Shown piece after piece: positions 43,783 through 52,057 of a stretch of 64,000 bases of DNA. The notes under the pieces were generated by a model. That model was not told the origin of the DNA. It saw only the letters and a program-made list of their open reading frames with translations, and made no database searches. The translations under genes and the position numbers were made by a program. Positions within the stretch are counted from its first letter, which is position 1. Every line of letters starts with the position of its first letter. This DNA is from Paenibacillus sp. J23TS9 (lineage in GTDB: Bacteria > Bacillota > Bacilli > Paenibacillales > Paenibacillaceae): the NCBI RefSeq assembly GCF_018403225.1, contig NZ_BOSG01000001.1, positions 2,108,001-2,172,000 of the forward strand, in the 5' to 3' direction.

Positions 43783-45479
43783 CTCTTCAGTGTTTCAAAA
43801 TAATCGATATATTCTTCCGTTATGCTCTCTCCATCGATCACCAGGTCACCAATCGTTTCCATGGCGGCCTGATTAATCTCATCCAGCAGCAGCGCCGGCA
43901 TGGTTCCATATTGTTCAGCGATTAAATCAAGCTCTGTGGATGATAACTCCGTTTTTAATGCATACAGCGTATCCAAATGAGCTTGTTTCAGCTGCCCGGA
44001 GAACTGGTTCCAATCTTCATCCATATCTGCCGTATCCCAAACTACAGCCTGGCCTGATGCCTGAATGTCAATTTCATGAGGCACTACAGAATGGGTTGTT
44101 TCTTGTGTGTCTGTGAGCGGAGCATCAGAAGCCATGCCTACGGTGCCTGCTTGGTCCTGAAAAGGGACCTCTGAACGCAATTCCACATCTTGTTCACACT
44201 CATCCCATTCTTCCAGCGTAAGCATGCTTCGTACATCTTCACTATCCCTTTGCAGCTCAGCCAATCGGTCAGGGTTAATAGATATCACGGGTTTGGATGA
44301 CTTTTCGGGTGCAAACTCTTTTTCCAAAAATCGTTGAATCAGTGTTTCCGTCTCGCTTTTCAGGGTCACACCCCGTAAGCGGCCTTTAAAATGCTGAAGC
44401 TCTCTCAGCTTATTTTCCGTACAGCGCAAAAGCTGCGTAATGTAGTAACGAAGCGGCGGACATTTCCGCAGGTGTGAAATCTGCAGGGTATATGTTCTCC
44501 CATACAACGAAGCATCATAGATAGCACTGCGGAACAAGTACCGCTCGACAGCCTTCCCATTCCCCTTGTAAAAGGTGTTAACCAGCTTTTTGCCGGTTGT
44601 TTTCTGTAAAAAAGAGTCGATGAGAGCTACAACTTTGGGTATATACTCCTCCAAAAGCGTGCTCCCGCCTTCCAAATAAAACTTACTCCGCTGCATATCA
44701 TAATCAGACAGTGTTAGAATCATCTCAAAGCTAAGTGAGGTTGGATGATCCGAAAATAATCTCATCAGCTCCATATCGAACAGCTCGCCTGTCTGGGAAG
44801 CCGAGGAACGCGAGAGGATATCGATCATCGGGATGTCGAGCTGGTGGACAAGCACAAAATCGCAAATCCAATCCGCCATATATCCGTTCAGATTTGGATA
44901 CCTTTTCGCATACCCGTCCCAGATCCGCATCATCAGGTCGTATCCCTGCTTAGGATGCTCCCAGCCAACCCCATGAATCAGCTCATACAGATAAACGAAA
45001 ATATAGGACAGGTCCGTAAAAAGGTATTGCCCGCCTCTGACTTCGCTTCTCCAATAAAAATACCAGCTGAGCTGCGATTCATTCATTTGCTCATAGATTG
45101 GCCAATAGCTCATGAACGGAACGAAGGATACCTGCTCATCAGTCCGATTCGCCAAAGCCTTAGCCTGCTGCATAAACTGTTGTTCTCTCGTCAGGGCATT
45201 CACAAAAGGAATGGATGCCTCGGCAGGACGCTCTTTCCGCTCAGGTATGCTCATTTCCTGCAAGGAACAACTGCTATGCTCCTTATCATCACTTATATCA
45301 ATTTCCGCAAAGTCCAGAGACTTATTATACGAATTCATGGAACTATGCATCACCATTTCATAGAATATTTGTTCTGTTTTTTCATTATAATACAAATCGC
45401 CTGCAGGTGTAATTCTTTCAGGATGATCTGGAGTATAAGTTGAGAGAAACCGTGCATCGCGCGGCCTTTCCTCCAACAA
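43779..45479 (-). CDS. TerB-N / TerB-C domain protein
   Basis: 566 residues from a TTG start. The TerB-N domain is clear (QLSWYFYWRSEVRGGQYLFT, TDLSYIFVYLYELIHGVGW; about 130-260). The C-terminal segment (LLDEINQAAMETIGDLVIDG, about 530-555) matches the end of TerB-C. No central TerB metal domain is obvious. It overlaps the ATPase gene by 4 bases, so the three genes are coupled. The start is doubtful: a good GGAGGAAAGG with an ATG lies in another frame, and the first in-frame ATGs are about 40 codons in. A decayed IS abuts the gene 45 bases upstream. Confidence 0.82.
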   Translation of the reverse strand: MLEERPRDARFLSTYTPDHPERITPAGDLYYNEKTEQIFYEMVMHSSMNSYNKSLDFAEIDISDDKEHSSCSLQEMSIPERKERPAEASIPFVNALTREQQFMQQAKALANRTDEQVSFVPFMSYWPIYEQMNESQLSWYFYWRSEVRGGQYLFTDLSYIFVYLYELIHGVGWEHPKQGYDLMMRIWDGYAKRYPNLNGYMADWICDFVLVHQLDIPMIDILSRSSASQTGELFDMELMRLFSDHPTSLSFEMILTLSDYDMQRSKFYLEGGSTLLEEYIPKVVALIDSFLQKTTGKKLVNTFYKGNGKAVERYLFRSAIYDASLYGRTYTLQISHLRKCPPLRYYITQLLRCTENKLRELQHFKGRLRGVTLKSETETLIQRFLEKEFAPEKSSKPVISINPDRLAELQRDSEDVRSMLTLEEWDECEQDVELRSEVPFQDQAGTVGMASDAPLTDTQETTHSVVPHEIDIQASGQAVVWDTADMDEDWNQFSGQLKQAHLDTLYALKTELSSTELDLIAEQYGTMPALLLDEINQAAMETIGDLVIDGESITEEYIDYFETLKR

Positions 45480-45825
45480 ATCTTTATCCTATCAAAATCA
45501 TCCGTTCCATAAAATGGTAAATGCGGTGTCCCATAAGCCATGAAATGGCTGCTTGGGACACCCCTGTTTTTTGAGTAGGATGTACCTAAGCTCTTAGAGT
45601 GGACGCTGCGTGAACGGACCGTTGTTCCAATCGCTGTGTTCTCCAGATTTTTTTCATTCTCCTTTACGGTGAAAATCCGGAGACCAAGGCGACCGCTGCC
45701 GCTTTTCCACAAAAGCGCCTGGAAACCGTGAGGCGGTTGTCAGTCGAGAACGGCTTCGACACCAGAATCAGGCTCGGTCAATTCTACGGAGTGAAGAAGG
45801 TTATGCCTTGGCCGCAAGTCGGATA

Positions 45826-46018
45826 ACGGAACCGGAAAGTGTGTTTGGAAAATTAAAGGCTTCCGGCGATTTCTGCTTCGCGGCATGGAAAAAGTGACGC
45901 TTGAGGTCAGCTGGCTTTCGCTTGCCCATAATATGCTGAAGCAAGCCACAGTAGAGAAAAAGCGCAAAGGAGCGATTCTCCTACAACGGGAGAATCGCTC
46001 CTTTGCTGAGATTTTTTC
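45826..46018 (+). pseudogene. Transposase C-terminus remnant (IS1182 type) with frameshift
   Basis: One frame gives PESVFGKLK; a shifted frame then gives GFRRFLLRGMEKVTLEVSWL and SLAHNMLKQA. Together these match the conserved C-terminus of IS1182-group transposases, with a small deletion at the junction. Nothing of the DDE core was recognised upstream, so it is non-functional. It ends in a perfect hairpin. Confidence 0.8.
45964..46006 (+). terminator. Terminator of the IS remnant
   Basis: Perfect 18-bp arms (left arm GCAAAGGAGCGATTCTCC) with a 7-base loop, followed on the plus strand by a T-run at 46012-46017. Confidence 0.85.
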
Positions 46019-46087
46019 GGCTCCTAAAATAAAACAGGGCTGTCTCTGGCGTGGGAAATCCACTTATGAGACAGCCCCCTTGCCTCT

Positions 46088-46618
46088 CTAATCTAATGGT
46101 TGCTCTGGACCGCTCTTATAAAAATATACCAGGTTGTCCGTGAGCTCCTGTTCCCGCTCAAATCCGAGTTTCTCCATCAAACGAATGGATCTTATGTTTT
46201 CCGGGTCCACAGTAGCATCGATTTTCGTCAATTCCATCTTTTCAAATCCAAAACGGATGATTGCTTGAGTCGCTTCCAGCATATATCCTTTTCCCCAATC
46301 GTTTTTGGCAAGGTCATATCCCATCTCGGCAATCAACCCGGAGTCCGTTTTTCGTAGATAATGAAATCCGCAGGTACCTATCAACGTTTGCTCCTCATGA
46401 TCAAATACACCCCAGCGGCAGCCTGCATCATCCAGATGAAACTGAATGATATCTTCCGCTTCCTTCATACTCCTGCAGGGCTCAATATCCATAAACCGTG
46501 TAATTTCTTCATCCGCAAAATGTTTATAGATGTGTCCAGCATCCTGAAGAGTTAATATTCTCAGCCGCAATCTTTGCGTTTCCAATGTGAAATACTCTGC
46601 CGGTTTATCATTCGTCAT
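46088..46618 (-). CDS. GNAT-family N-acetyltransferase (RimJ/RimL type)
   Basis: 176 residues. Acetyl-CoA fold signatures: TQRLRLRILTLQDA at the start, MGYDLAKNDWGKGYMLEAT (the pyrophosphate loop region) and DATVDPENIRSIRLMEKLGFERE. It would acetylate an N-terminus or a small amine; the acceptor is unknown. A moderate GAGG precedes the ATG. Stands alone; the IS remnant begins 10 bases beyond its stop, so the insertion may have removed its terminator. Confidence 0.9.
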   Translation of the reverse strand: MTNDKPAEYFTLETQRLRLRILTLQDAGHIYKHFADEEITRFMDIEPCRSMKEAEDIIQFHLDDAGCRWGVFDHEEQTLIGTCGFHYLRKTDSGLIAEMGYDLAKNDWGKGYMLEATQAIIRFGFEKMELTKIDATVDPENIRSIRLMEKLGFEREQELTDNLVYFYKSGPEQPLD

Positions 46619-46693
46619 CTCAAATGAACCTCGCGTTCATAAATTTGCATACCCATACTGCTTATCTAACCATGTATGAGCAGCACTGTCTAT

Positions 46694-47800
46694 CTACTTC
46701 ACCTGAACGGTAAACTCAAGCTCAGGGATGTAATTTTTCTGCCGTGTTTTTGTTACATAAACATAGGGTTTAACCGTAACGAACTCAGGTATGGCGGCAA
46801 AGGGCTCATAACTGGATGAGTATAAAAAATGATCCTCCTCTCCAGTACCGTTGGCTCCAATACTCTTCTGCAGCACGCCCTGATCGTCTGTTAGATCATA
46901 GTCAATTTGAATAAAATCCGTTACTTTGTACTTTTCCGGAATCGCATTTGCTATATCTCTAAGGTTCTGTCCCTTTTCCCCTGTTATCTCCATATCCAGT
47001 CTCGTGGTTACCGGTGTTATTTCCAGCTTGGCAACTTTCATGTGGATATGGTCAAATATCTTCATTTCCTCAGGGGTAATGACCACATTCCTGTCCTTTA
47101 CTTTCTTTACCGGAAGTTTAAACTCGAAAGGCTCTGGTACATCATCAAGTTTAACAAGCATCTTCAGTTCAAATTCGTCCGGAATATGCAGATTAGGAGA
47201 ATTCAGAGCCGTGACAATGATTGAATTCGGTGCCTTACCCCCTCCGGGCGCTAATGACATTCCTGTATTTACCCATGAACCATTAACATAAAATTCGATG
47301 TTGTTTAGACCAAGCGTCGAACTCCGAATCCAATCCCTTCCAGAACCGGATGTTTTTTCAACCGGAAGCTTGTCACGGTTCAGCACCAGGTTTAAACGGC
47401 TTCCATCATATATCACTTCCGACAAACTGATGGTAACTCCATTATGGGTTATATTTTGATTCGCGTTTGTCGTAAATCCTTCCTCACTGGCTTTTTGCAA
47501 TCCCCGGTCTCCGGCCTGCTTAAACACACTTTCAATAAAAGGAATTTGCTTCAGAGCCTGCGCCATAACCGGCGATACAAAGCCGGATCCGATTAAAAGT
47601 ATCCCTGCTGCTGCTGCCCCCAATGTAATCAGAAGTGACCTCCGAACCCAGCGCTTTCTTCTCCGTTCTTCTGCTTTTATCGGTTGAATGTCATCCAGCA
47701 TCAAGAATGTCTCGTCCAAACGCATGCGTATGGTGTGCGGCAGCTCTTGTGCCGGTTCTTCTTTCAGCAGTAAAAGATCTTCATGGTCTATAGCTTTCAC
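46694..47800 (-). CDS. DUF4179 membrane anti-sigma-type protein, copy 1
   Basis: 368 residues from GTG at 47800, which overlaps the sigma-factor stop (GTGA) and has GGGAGG upstream. A short cytoplasmic N-terminus (about 65 residues) precedes one membrane segment (SLLITLGAAAAGILLIGSGF). A large outside domain of DUF4179 type follows (SPVMAQALKQIPFIESVF; HNGVTISLSEVIYDGSRL). Gene coupling with an ECF sigma makes it the likely anti-sigma factor that sequesters it until an envelope signal. Paralogue at 57248. Confidence 0.85.
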   Translation of the reverse strand: MKAIDHEDLLLLKEEPAQELPHTIRMRLDETFLMLDDIQPIKAEERRRKRWVRRSLLITLGAAAAGILLIGSGFVSPVMAQALKQIPFIESVFKQAGDRGLQKASEEGFTTNANQNITHNGVTISLSEVIYDGSRLNLVLNRDKLPVEKTSGSGRDWIRSSTLGLNNIEFYVNGSWVNTGMSLAPGGGKAPNSIIVTALNSPNLHIPDEFELKMLVKLDDVPEPFEFKLPVKKVKDRNVVITPEEMKIFDHIHMKVAKLEITPVTTRLDMEITGEKGQNLRDIANAIPEKYKVTDFIQIDYDLTDDQGVLQKSIGANGTGEEDHFLYSSSYEPFAAIPEFVTVKPYVYVTKTRQKNYIPELEFTVQVK

Positions 47801-48333
47801 AGCCTTACCTCCCTTGCTACAGGTTCCTTCAGCCAACGGGTCAGCTTCATCCTGGCACGGTAAAGCCTTGTCTTCACCGTACTTTCGGACAGCTCCAATA
47901 TGTCGGCAATTTGCCGTATGGGCATATCCTGAAAGTAATGCAGAATGACAATCGTTCGCTGAGCTTCTTCTAACCGGTGAACCGCTTCACGGAGATCCAT
48001 ATGTTCATCTGATGCCTTGGGGAAAAAGACCGCATCAGGCGGTTCAGCCATGGATACGGTTTTTGATTTTTTACGAAGCAGCGTGTTGCATTCATTAATG
48101 AGAATCCGACATATCCAGGTTTTAAAATAGGCAGGATTTCTCAGGGTTGGAAGTGACTTATAGGCTTTTAGAATCGTTTCCTGCATCGCATCAGCACAGT
48201 CCTCATCTTTCTTCACAATCGCTCTGGCGATGTTGTACATTCGAACTTCCATCTTCTTAATCAATGCTATAAAGGCATCCTTATTCCCTTGTTGTGCACT
48301 CTTAACTTCAGCCTCCACAAAATCTATATCCAA
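47797..48333 (-). CDS. ECF RNA polymerase sigma factor, copy 1
   Basis: 178 residues. Region 2 (DCADAMQETILKAYKSLPTL, TWICRILINECNTLLRK) and region 4 (HYFQDMPIRQIADILELSESTVKTRLYRARMKL) are intact. TTG start 9 bases after AGGGGG. Upstream lies TGACCTT-N14-CGTCTAA, a motif shared with the second sigma gene of this window, so autoregulation is likely. The coupled DUF4179 protein is its presumed inhibitor. It resembles SigV/SigM-type envelope-stress sigmas; the stimulus is unknown. Confidence 0.92.
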   Translation of the reverse strand: MDIDFVEAEVKSAQQGNKDAFIALIKKMEVRMYNIARAIVKKDEDCADAMQETILKAYKSLPTLRNPAYFKTWICRILINECNTLLRKKSKTVSMAEPPDAVFFPKASDEHMDLREAVHRLEEAQRTIVILHYFQDMPIRQIADILELSESTVKTRLYRARMKLTRWLKEPVAREVRL

Positions 48334-48369
48334 ACGGGGCGTCCCCCTTTCAATTATTCATCACATAGA

Positions 48370-48397
48370 TTAGACGATGCTCCCCCTTTGAAGGTCA
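48370..48397 (-). promoter_or_regulatory. Probable ECF-type autoregulated promoter, copy 1
   Basis: TGACCTT (48391-48397) and CGTCTAA (48370-48376) with 14 bases between, 36 bases upstream of the sigma gene. The same layout (TAACCTT-N14-CATCTAA) precedes the other sigma gene at 58892-58919. Confidence 0.6.
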
Positions 48398-48401
48398 CAA
48401 A

Positions 48402-48427
48402 AAAATAGAGCAGACTCTGCTCTATTT
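48402..48427 (-). terminator. Hairpin between the sigma operon and the ABC permease
   Basis: AATAGAGCAGA / TGCTCTATT-type arms with a 3-base loop in an A/T-flanked setting, 60 bases after the ABC permease stop on the minus strand. Confidence 0.75.
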
Positions 48428-48486
48428 CATATACCTGTCTATAACATTCGAAAAGATGTAAGACAAAATGGCGTTTGGAGTGGATA

Positions 48487-49536
48487 CTAGAGCTTGCGAT
48501 ATTTTTTAAGGGCCAAAATATTCAGTACTATAAACAGTGCAGCGAACAGCACTAGCACCCCAAGATCCAGAGCAATATCACCAAATCCCTGTCCTTTATA
48601 CATCACATCTTTGAGAGCATCGGCACCATAGTATAAAGGCATAATTCTGGCAATGACTTGCACCCAGGCGGCCATATGGTCGAGCGGGAATATTCCGGCA
48701 AAGAAGATTTGCGGAATTATGACAATCGGGATGAACTGTACCATCTGAAACTCGGACGAGGCAAACGTCGATAGCAGGATTCCGAGGGAAAGTGCCACGA
48801 ATGCGAGCAGCAGATTGGTTAGCAGAACAAACCAGATGGACCCGGCCATATTCATTCCGAGCACCATCGTAGCGTATATAACGATAATAACCGTTTGGAT
48901 GAATGCAAAAATACCATACCCAACCAAATAGCCAATGATGACTTCGCCTCTGCGCACGGGTGTTGACATTAGTCGTTCCATTGTTCCGGTGGTGCGCTCC
49001 CTGAGAAGGCCGATGCCTGAGATCAGGAAGACGAAGAAAAAGACAAAGAAGCCGATTAAAATGGGACTTAATGTATCGAAATAAGTTGTGTCTGCGCTGC
49101 CATATACATAATCCGTTGTGACTGTAAGATTTGGTGCAGCATTGCCCTGATTCTGACTGAAACTGCTGATGGCCGCCGCCGCTTGGCTGATTTTCATTTG
49201 AAGAGCTTTCGATTGGGATGGGTCACTATTTTTTAGAATGAGATGTATCTTGGCATCTTGCATTTCAATTAACGCATCGAGATGCTCATTTACCAAAATA
49301 TCTTTATCTGCTTTTTCATATGAAATAACTTCCATTCCCTGCTGCTGCATCATTTCTACAATTTTGGGATTCAGGTTTACAGCGCCAATTTTTGCATCTG
49401 CCGCATTGCCGGTGTGATTGAACAAGTAGTACATTAATGAGAGCACTAGCAAAGGGGCAAGGAATAACAAAGCCAGTGTTCTTTTGTCCCGCAGCAGCTG
49501 CTCACAGATTCTGCGGATGAGCGCTCGTATTCTCAT
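48487..49536 (-). CDS. ABC-2 type transporter permease
   Basis: 349 residues. One N-terminal membrane segment, a large outside loop (about 45-165), then five segments toward the C-terminus. The order matches the YhgE/ABC-2 exporter class. The segment LLRERTTGTMERLMSTPVRRGEVIIGYLVGYG is the family hallmark. ATG overlaps the stop of the ATPase gene (ATGA). With the ATPase it forms an exporter; substrate unknown, drug or peptide efflux being typical. Confidence 0.9.
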   Translation of the reverse strand: MRIRALIRRICEQLLRDKRTLALLFLAPLLVLSLMYYLFNHTGNAADAKIGAVNLNPKIVEMMQQQGMEVISYEKADKDILVNEHLDALIEMQDAKIHLILKNSDPSQSKALQMKISQAAAAISSFSQNQGNAAPNLTVTTDYVYGSADTTYFDTLSPILIGFFVFFFVFLISGIGLLRERTTGTMERLMSTPVRRGEVIIGYLVGYGIFAFIQTVIIVIYATMVLGMNMAGSIWFVLLTNLLLAFVALSLGILLSTFASSEFQMVQFIPIVIIPQIFFAGIFPLDHMAAWVQVIARIMPLYYGADALKDVMYKGQGFGDIALDLGVLVLFAALFIVLNILALKKYRKL

Positions 49537-50258
49537 GATAGTTGGCCTCCCGCCTTCAAGAATACGTCTTCCAGGCTTTCAACTTGGTACTGACTCTTTA
49601 ACTGTTCCGGCGAACCGCTGGTTAATATCCTGCCATCACGTACCATGGCCAGCATATCGCATTTATCCGCTTCATCCATGACATGCGTCGTAACAATAAT
49701 CGTCTTGTGTTCGGAATTCTTCAGCCTCATTAATTCATTCCAAATCGACTGTCTGAGCTCCGGGTCAATACCGACGGTTGGCTCATCGAGAATCAGTACA
49801 GACGGGTCATGAATCAGGGCAATCGCCAGTGACAATCTGCGCTTCATACCACCGGAATAAGCAGATACCTTTTTGCCAAGCTCATGCGTGAGATTGACCA
49901 GGCCTGCCGCGTAGCTGATTCGCTGCTTCTGCTCCTCCTTGCCCATTTTAAACATAGATGCAAAAAACCTAAGATTCTCCCCACCTGTAAGTTCATTGTA
50001 TAGTGCATCCGATTGAGCCATATAACCGATTTGCTGAAGCATGGACAGATTGGGCATTTTTGTATTCAACACTTCAACCAAGCCTTCATTGGGAGTATCC
50101 ATGCCGACAATCATTTTCACAAGGGTTGTTTTCCCGGCTCCTGAAGGACCGATCATCCCGTAAATTTGTCCCTTCCCTATATTCAAATTCACCTCGGAGA
50201 GCACGGTTTTCTTTCCAAAACTTTTGCTGACCTGTTGAAGCTTTACGGTAATTTCCAT
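49533..50258 (-). CDS. ABC transporter ATP-binding protein
   Basis: 241 residues from ATG at 50258 with GGAGG 8 bases upstream. Walker A GPSGAGKTTLVKMIVG, Q-loop, signature YSGGMKRRLSLAIAL, Walker B VLILDEPTVGIDPE and the switch His (VTTHVMDEADKCD) are complete. It energises the ABC-2 permease encoded next. Promoter: -35 TTGTCG (50336-50341), 17 bases, -10 TATAAT (50313-50318). No regulator is adjacent. Confidence 0.93.
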   Translation of the reverse strand: MEITVKLQQVSKSFGKKTVLSEVNLNIGKGQIYGMIGPSGAGKTTLVKMIVGMDTPNEGLVEVLNTKMPNLSMLQQIGYMAQSDALYNELTGGENLRFFASMFKMGKEEQKQRISYAAGLVNLTHELGKKVSAYSGGMKRRLSLAIALIHDPSVLILDEPTVGIDPELRQSIWNELMRLKNSEHKTIIVTTHVMDEADKCDMLAMVRDGRILTSGSPEQLKSQYQVESLEDVFLKAGGQLS

Positions 50259-50312
50259 TGGGTTAACCTCCACAAGATAATAAACAATGCGTTGATTATC
50301 TTTCTCGCCTTT

Positions 50313-50341
50313 ATTATAATCAATGCAGATTTCAACGACAA
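50313..50341 (-). promoter_or_regulatory. Sigma-A promoter of the ABC exporter operon
   Basis: -35 TTGTCG (50336-50341) and -10 TATAAT (50313-50318), spaced 17 bases, 55 bases before the ATP-binding protein start. Confidence 0.6.
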
Positions 50342-50438
50342 TAAACAGAATCGTGGAATGTGATCATTATTCTGCAGATTTTAGAGAAAATGTGAACTTA
50401 ACGCTTAATGTAGAATGAAGATTGCAGGAGGTCGAACG

Positions 50439-51044
50439 TTGAATAAACAAAAATTGATTAAAAAGTTTGACAAGCAATCAGTAATATATGAAGAAAACAC
50501 ACGCAAACGTATGATGGGATCATGGCGAAAACGTCTCCTCGAAGGTGTACAGGGTGACGTACTTGAAATCGCTGTCGGCGCGGGAGCCAACTTCCCTTAT
50601 TACGATATGGACCGGGTACGCCTGAGCGCCGCAGATTTCAGCCCAATGATGCTGCAGCGCGCACGGCGGATTGCGGATGAGCTTAACTTGCAGGTGACTC
50701 TGATCGAAAGTGACATTGAAACGCTTGATTTTCCGGCCCATTCCTTCGACTGCGTTGTCTCTACGCTTTCTTTATGCGGATATGATGATCCGGAACAGGT
50801 TCTTCGCAATATTAAACGCTGGTGTAAGCCAAACGGGCGTGTTTATCTTTTGGAGCATGGTCTTGGGAGAAACCCTTTTTTCAAGTCAGCCCAGCGGCTA
50901 TTGAATCCGGTCGCGCGCAAAATATCCGGCTGCAATTGGAATCGGGATATCGAGCAGATCGTACGGAATTCCGGACTCCAGATTGAACATATGGAACGGC
51001 ACTGGAACGGTATGATTCATTTGATCTGGGCGCGATCCGTATGA
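50439..51044 (+). CDS. Class I SAM-dependent methyltransferase (UbiE/COQ5-like)
   Basis: 201 residues from a TTG start with AGGAGG 7 bases upstream (an in-frame ATG 24 bases earlier has no site). Motif I DVLEIAVGAGANFPYY, motif II DFSPMMLQRARRIADEL, post-II SFDCVVSTLSLCGYDDPEQVL. The substrate is unknown; related proteins methylate lipids or small aromatic compounds. Single gene, divergent from the ABC exporter and convergent with rbsB, ending in a shared hairpin. Confidence 0.88.
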   Translation: MNKQKLIKKFDKQSVIYEENTRKRMMGSWRKRLLEGVQGDVLEIAVGAGANFPYYDMDRVRLSAADFSPMMLQRARRIADELNLQVTLIESDIETLDFPAHSFDCVVSTLSLCGYDDPEQVLRNIKRWCKPNGRVYLLEHGLGRNPFFKSAQRLLNPVARKISGCNWNRDIEQIVRNSGLQIEHMERHWNGMIHLIWARSV

Positions 51045-51049
51045 GAATA

Positions 51050-51086
51050 GAAAGACCTCCAACGATATAATCGTTAGAGGTCTTTT
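51050..51086. terminator. Bidirectional terminator, methyltransferase and rbsB
   Basis: AAAGACCTC / GAGGTCTTT arms with an inner AACGAT/ATCGTT stem, between the convergent genes. Confidence 0.88.
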
Positions 51087-51126
51087 CATGATTTTCACGG
51101 CTCATAGAGACGTTACCAACCTTATT

Positions 51127-52044
51127 TTATTCCTTCGTTACCAGCTTCAATGGAGCCGGAATAGATTTTTCTACCGTTTTGCCATGAAGCACATCATATG
51201 CGGCTTGAACTGCCATTTGTCCAATCAATTCAGGCTGCTGCGCCACGGTTGCAGTCAGCTTGCCTGCCTGGATCGACTTCAGCGCATCTTCGTTGCCGTC
51301 AAATCCGATGACCGGAATATCTTTACCGGAGCTTTTAATGGCTTCGATGGCACCGAGAGCCATTTCATCATTGTGCGCGAACACCGCTTGTACATCCGGA
51401 TTCGCCTGCAGCAGATTTTCCATTACATTCAACCCTTTTGTACGGTCAAAATCCGCGGTTTGCTTGGCAATGACTTTCAAATCCTTATCAGCGACTTCGT
51501 GGAAGCCTTTACCGCGTTCACGGGTAGCCGATGCACCTGCGACGCCTTCAAGCTCAATCACTTTCCCGCCTTTGCCGATCATTTTTTCGATATATTCCGC
51601 TGCCATTTTACCGCCCTTCACGTTATCCGAAGCGACCAGTGCCTTGACATCCCCTTTATCCGAGGAACGGTCCAAGGTAATAACTGGAATACCCAAATTA
51701 TTGGCCGATTGTACGACCGTCGAGATGGCTGCCGAATCGGTTGGGTTGATGAGCAATGCGTTTACGCCCTTTTGCATCAAATCATCCACGTCATTGCTTT
51801 GTTTGGCTGAATCGTTTTGCGCATCGACGACAATCGTTTCAATACCGTGCTTTTTAGCTTCCGCAACTACGCCATCTTTCAAGGAAACGAAGAATGGATT
51901 GTTCAGTGTTGAAATGGACAGTCCGATTTTCATATTTTTAATATCCCCGCCTGTTTTAGGCTTGGCCCAGCTTGGCGGTTCCAGAGAACATCCGGTCGTT
52001 AAGATGAGCAGAAGCGCTGCCAATAAGAATGTTAGCTTTTTCAT
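51127..52044 (-). CDS. rbsB: Ribose ABC transporter substrate-binding lipoprotein
   Basis: 305 residues from ATG at 52044. Signal peptide with lipobox LTTGC, so membrane-anchored outside the cell. Periplasmic-binding-protein type I fold (MKIGLSISTLNNPFFVSLKDG; AVFAHNDEMALGAIEAIKS). Binds ribose for import by RbsA/RbsC. Last gene of rbsRKDACB. Confidence 0.94.
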   Translation of the reverse strand: MKKLTFLLAALLLILTTGCSLEPPSWAKPKTGGDIKNMKIGLSISTLNNPFFVSLKDGVVAEAKKHGIETIVVDAQNDSAKQSNDVDDLMQKGVNALLINPTDSAAISTVVQSANNLGIPVITLDRSSDKGDVKALVASDNVKGGKMAAEYIEKMIGKGGKVIELEGVAGASATRERGKGFHEVADKDLKVIAKQTADFDRTKGLNVMENLLQANPDVQAVFAHNDEMALGAIEAIKSSGKDIPVIGFDGNEDALKSIQAGKLTATVAQQPELIGQMAVQAAYDVLHGKTVEKSIPAPLKLVTKE

Positions 52045-52057
52045 ATGAGTCTCTCCC

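Larger units (their letters stand above)
45525..46077 (+). mobile_element. Decayed IS1182-type element (internal deletion)
   Basis: Ends are related inverted repeats: left GGTGTCCCATAAG, right (complement) GGCTGTCTCATAAG. Each end folds into its own hairpin (45525-45562 and 46038-46076). Only about 550 bases remain, against well over 1.5 kb for an intact element. Inside is the C-terminal coding remnant of the transposase, with a frameshift. It lies between the TerB-protein start and the stop of the acetyltransferase gene, 10 bases from the latter. Confidence 0.75.

Noticed and set aside
40256..45479. A full BREX or DISARM system
   Set aside because: Only the ATPase and helicase relatives are present; no PglZ, PglX, BrxC, BrxL or DUF1998 protein was found nearby.
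45740..46063. Minus-strand frame inside the IS remnant
   Set aside because: It is the shadow of the transposase remnant on the other strand and has no ribosome site.
51088..52048. Plus-strand frames of 240 and 262 codons over rbsB
   Set aside because: Shadows of rbsB, which has a lipobox and the binding-protein fold.
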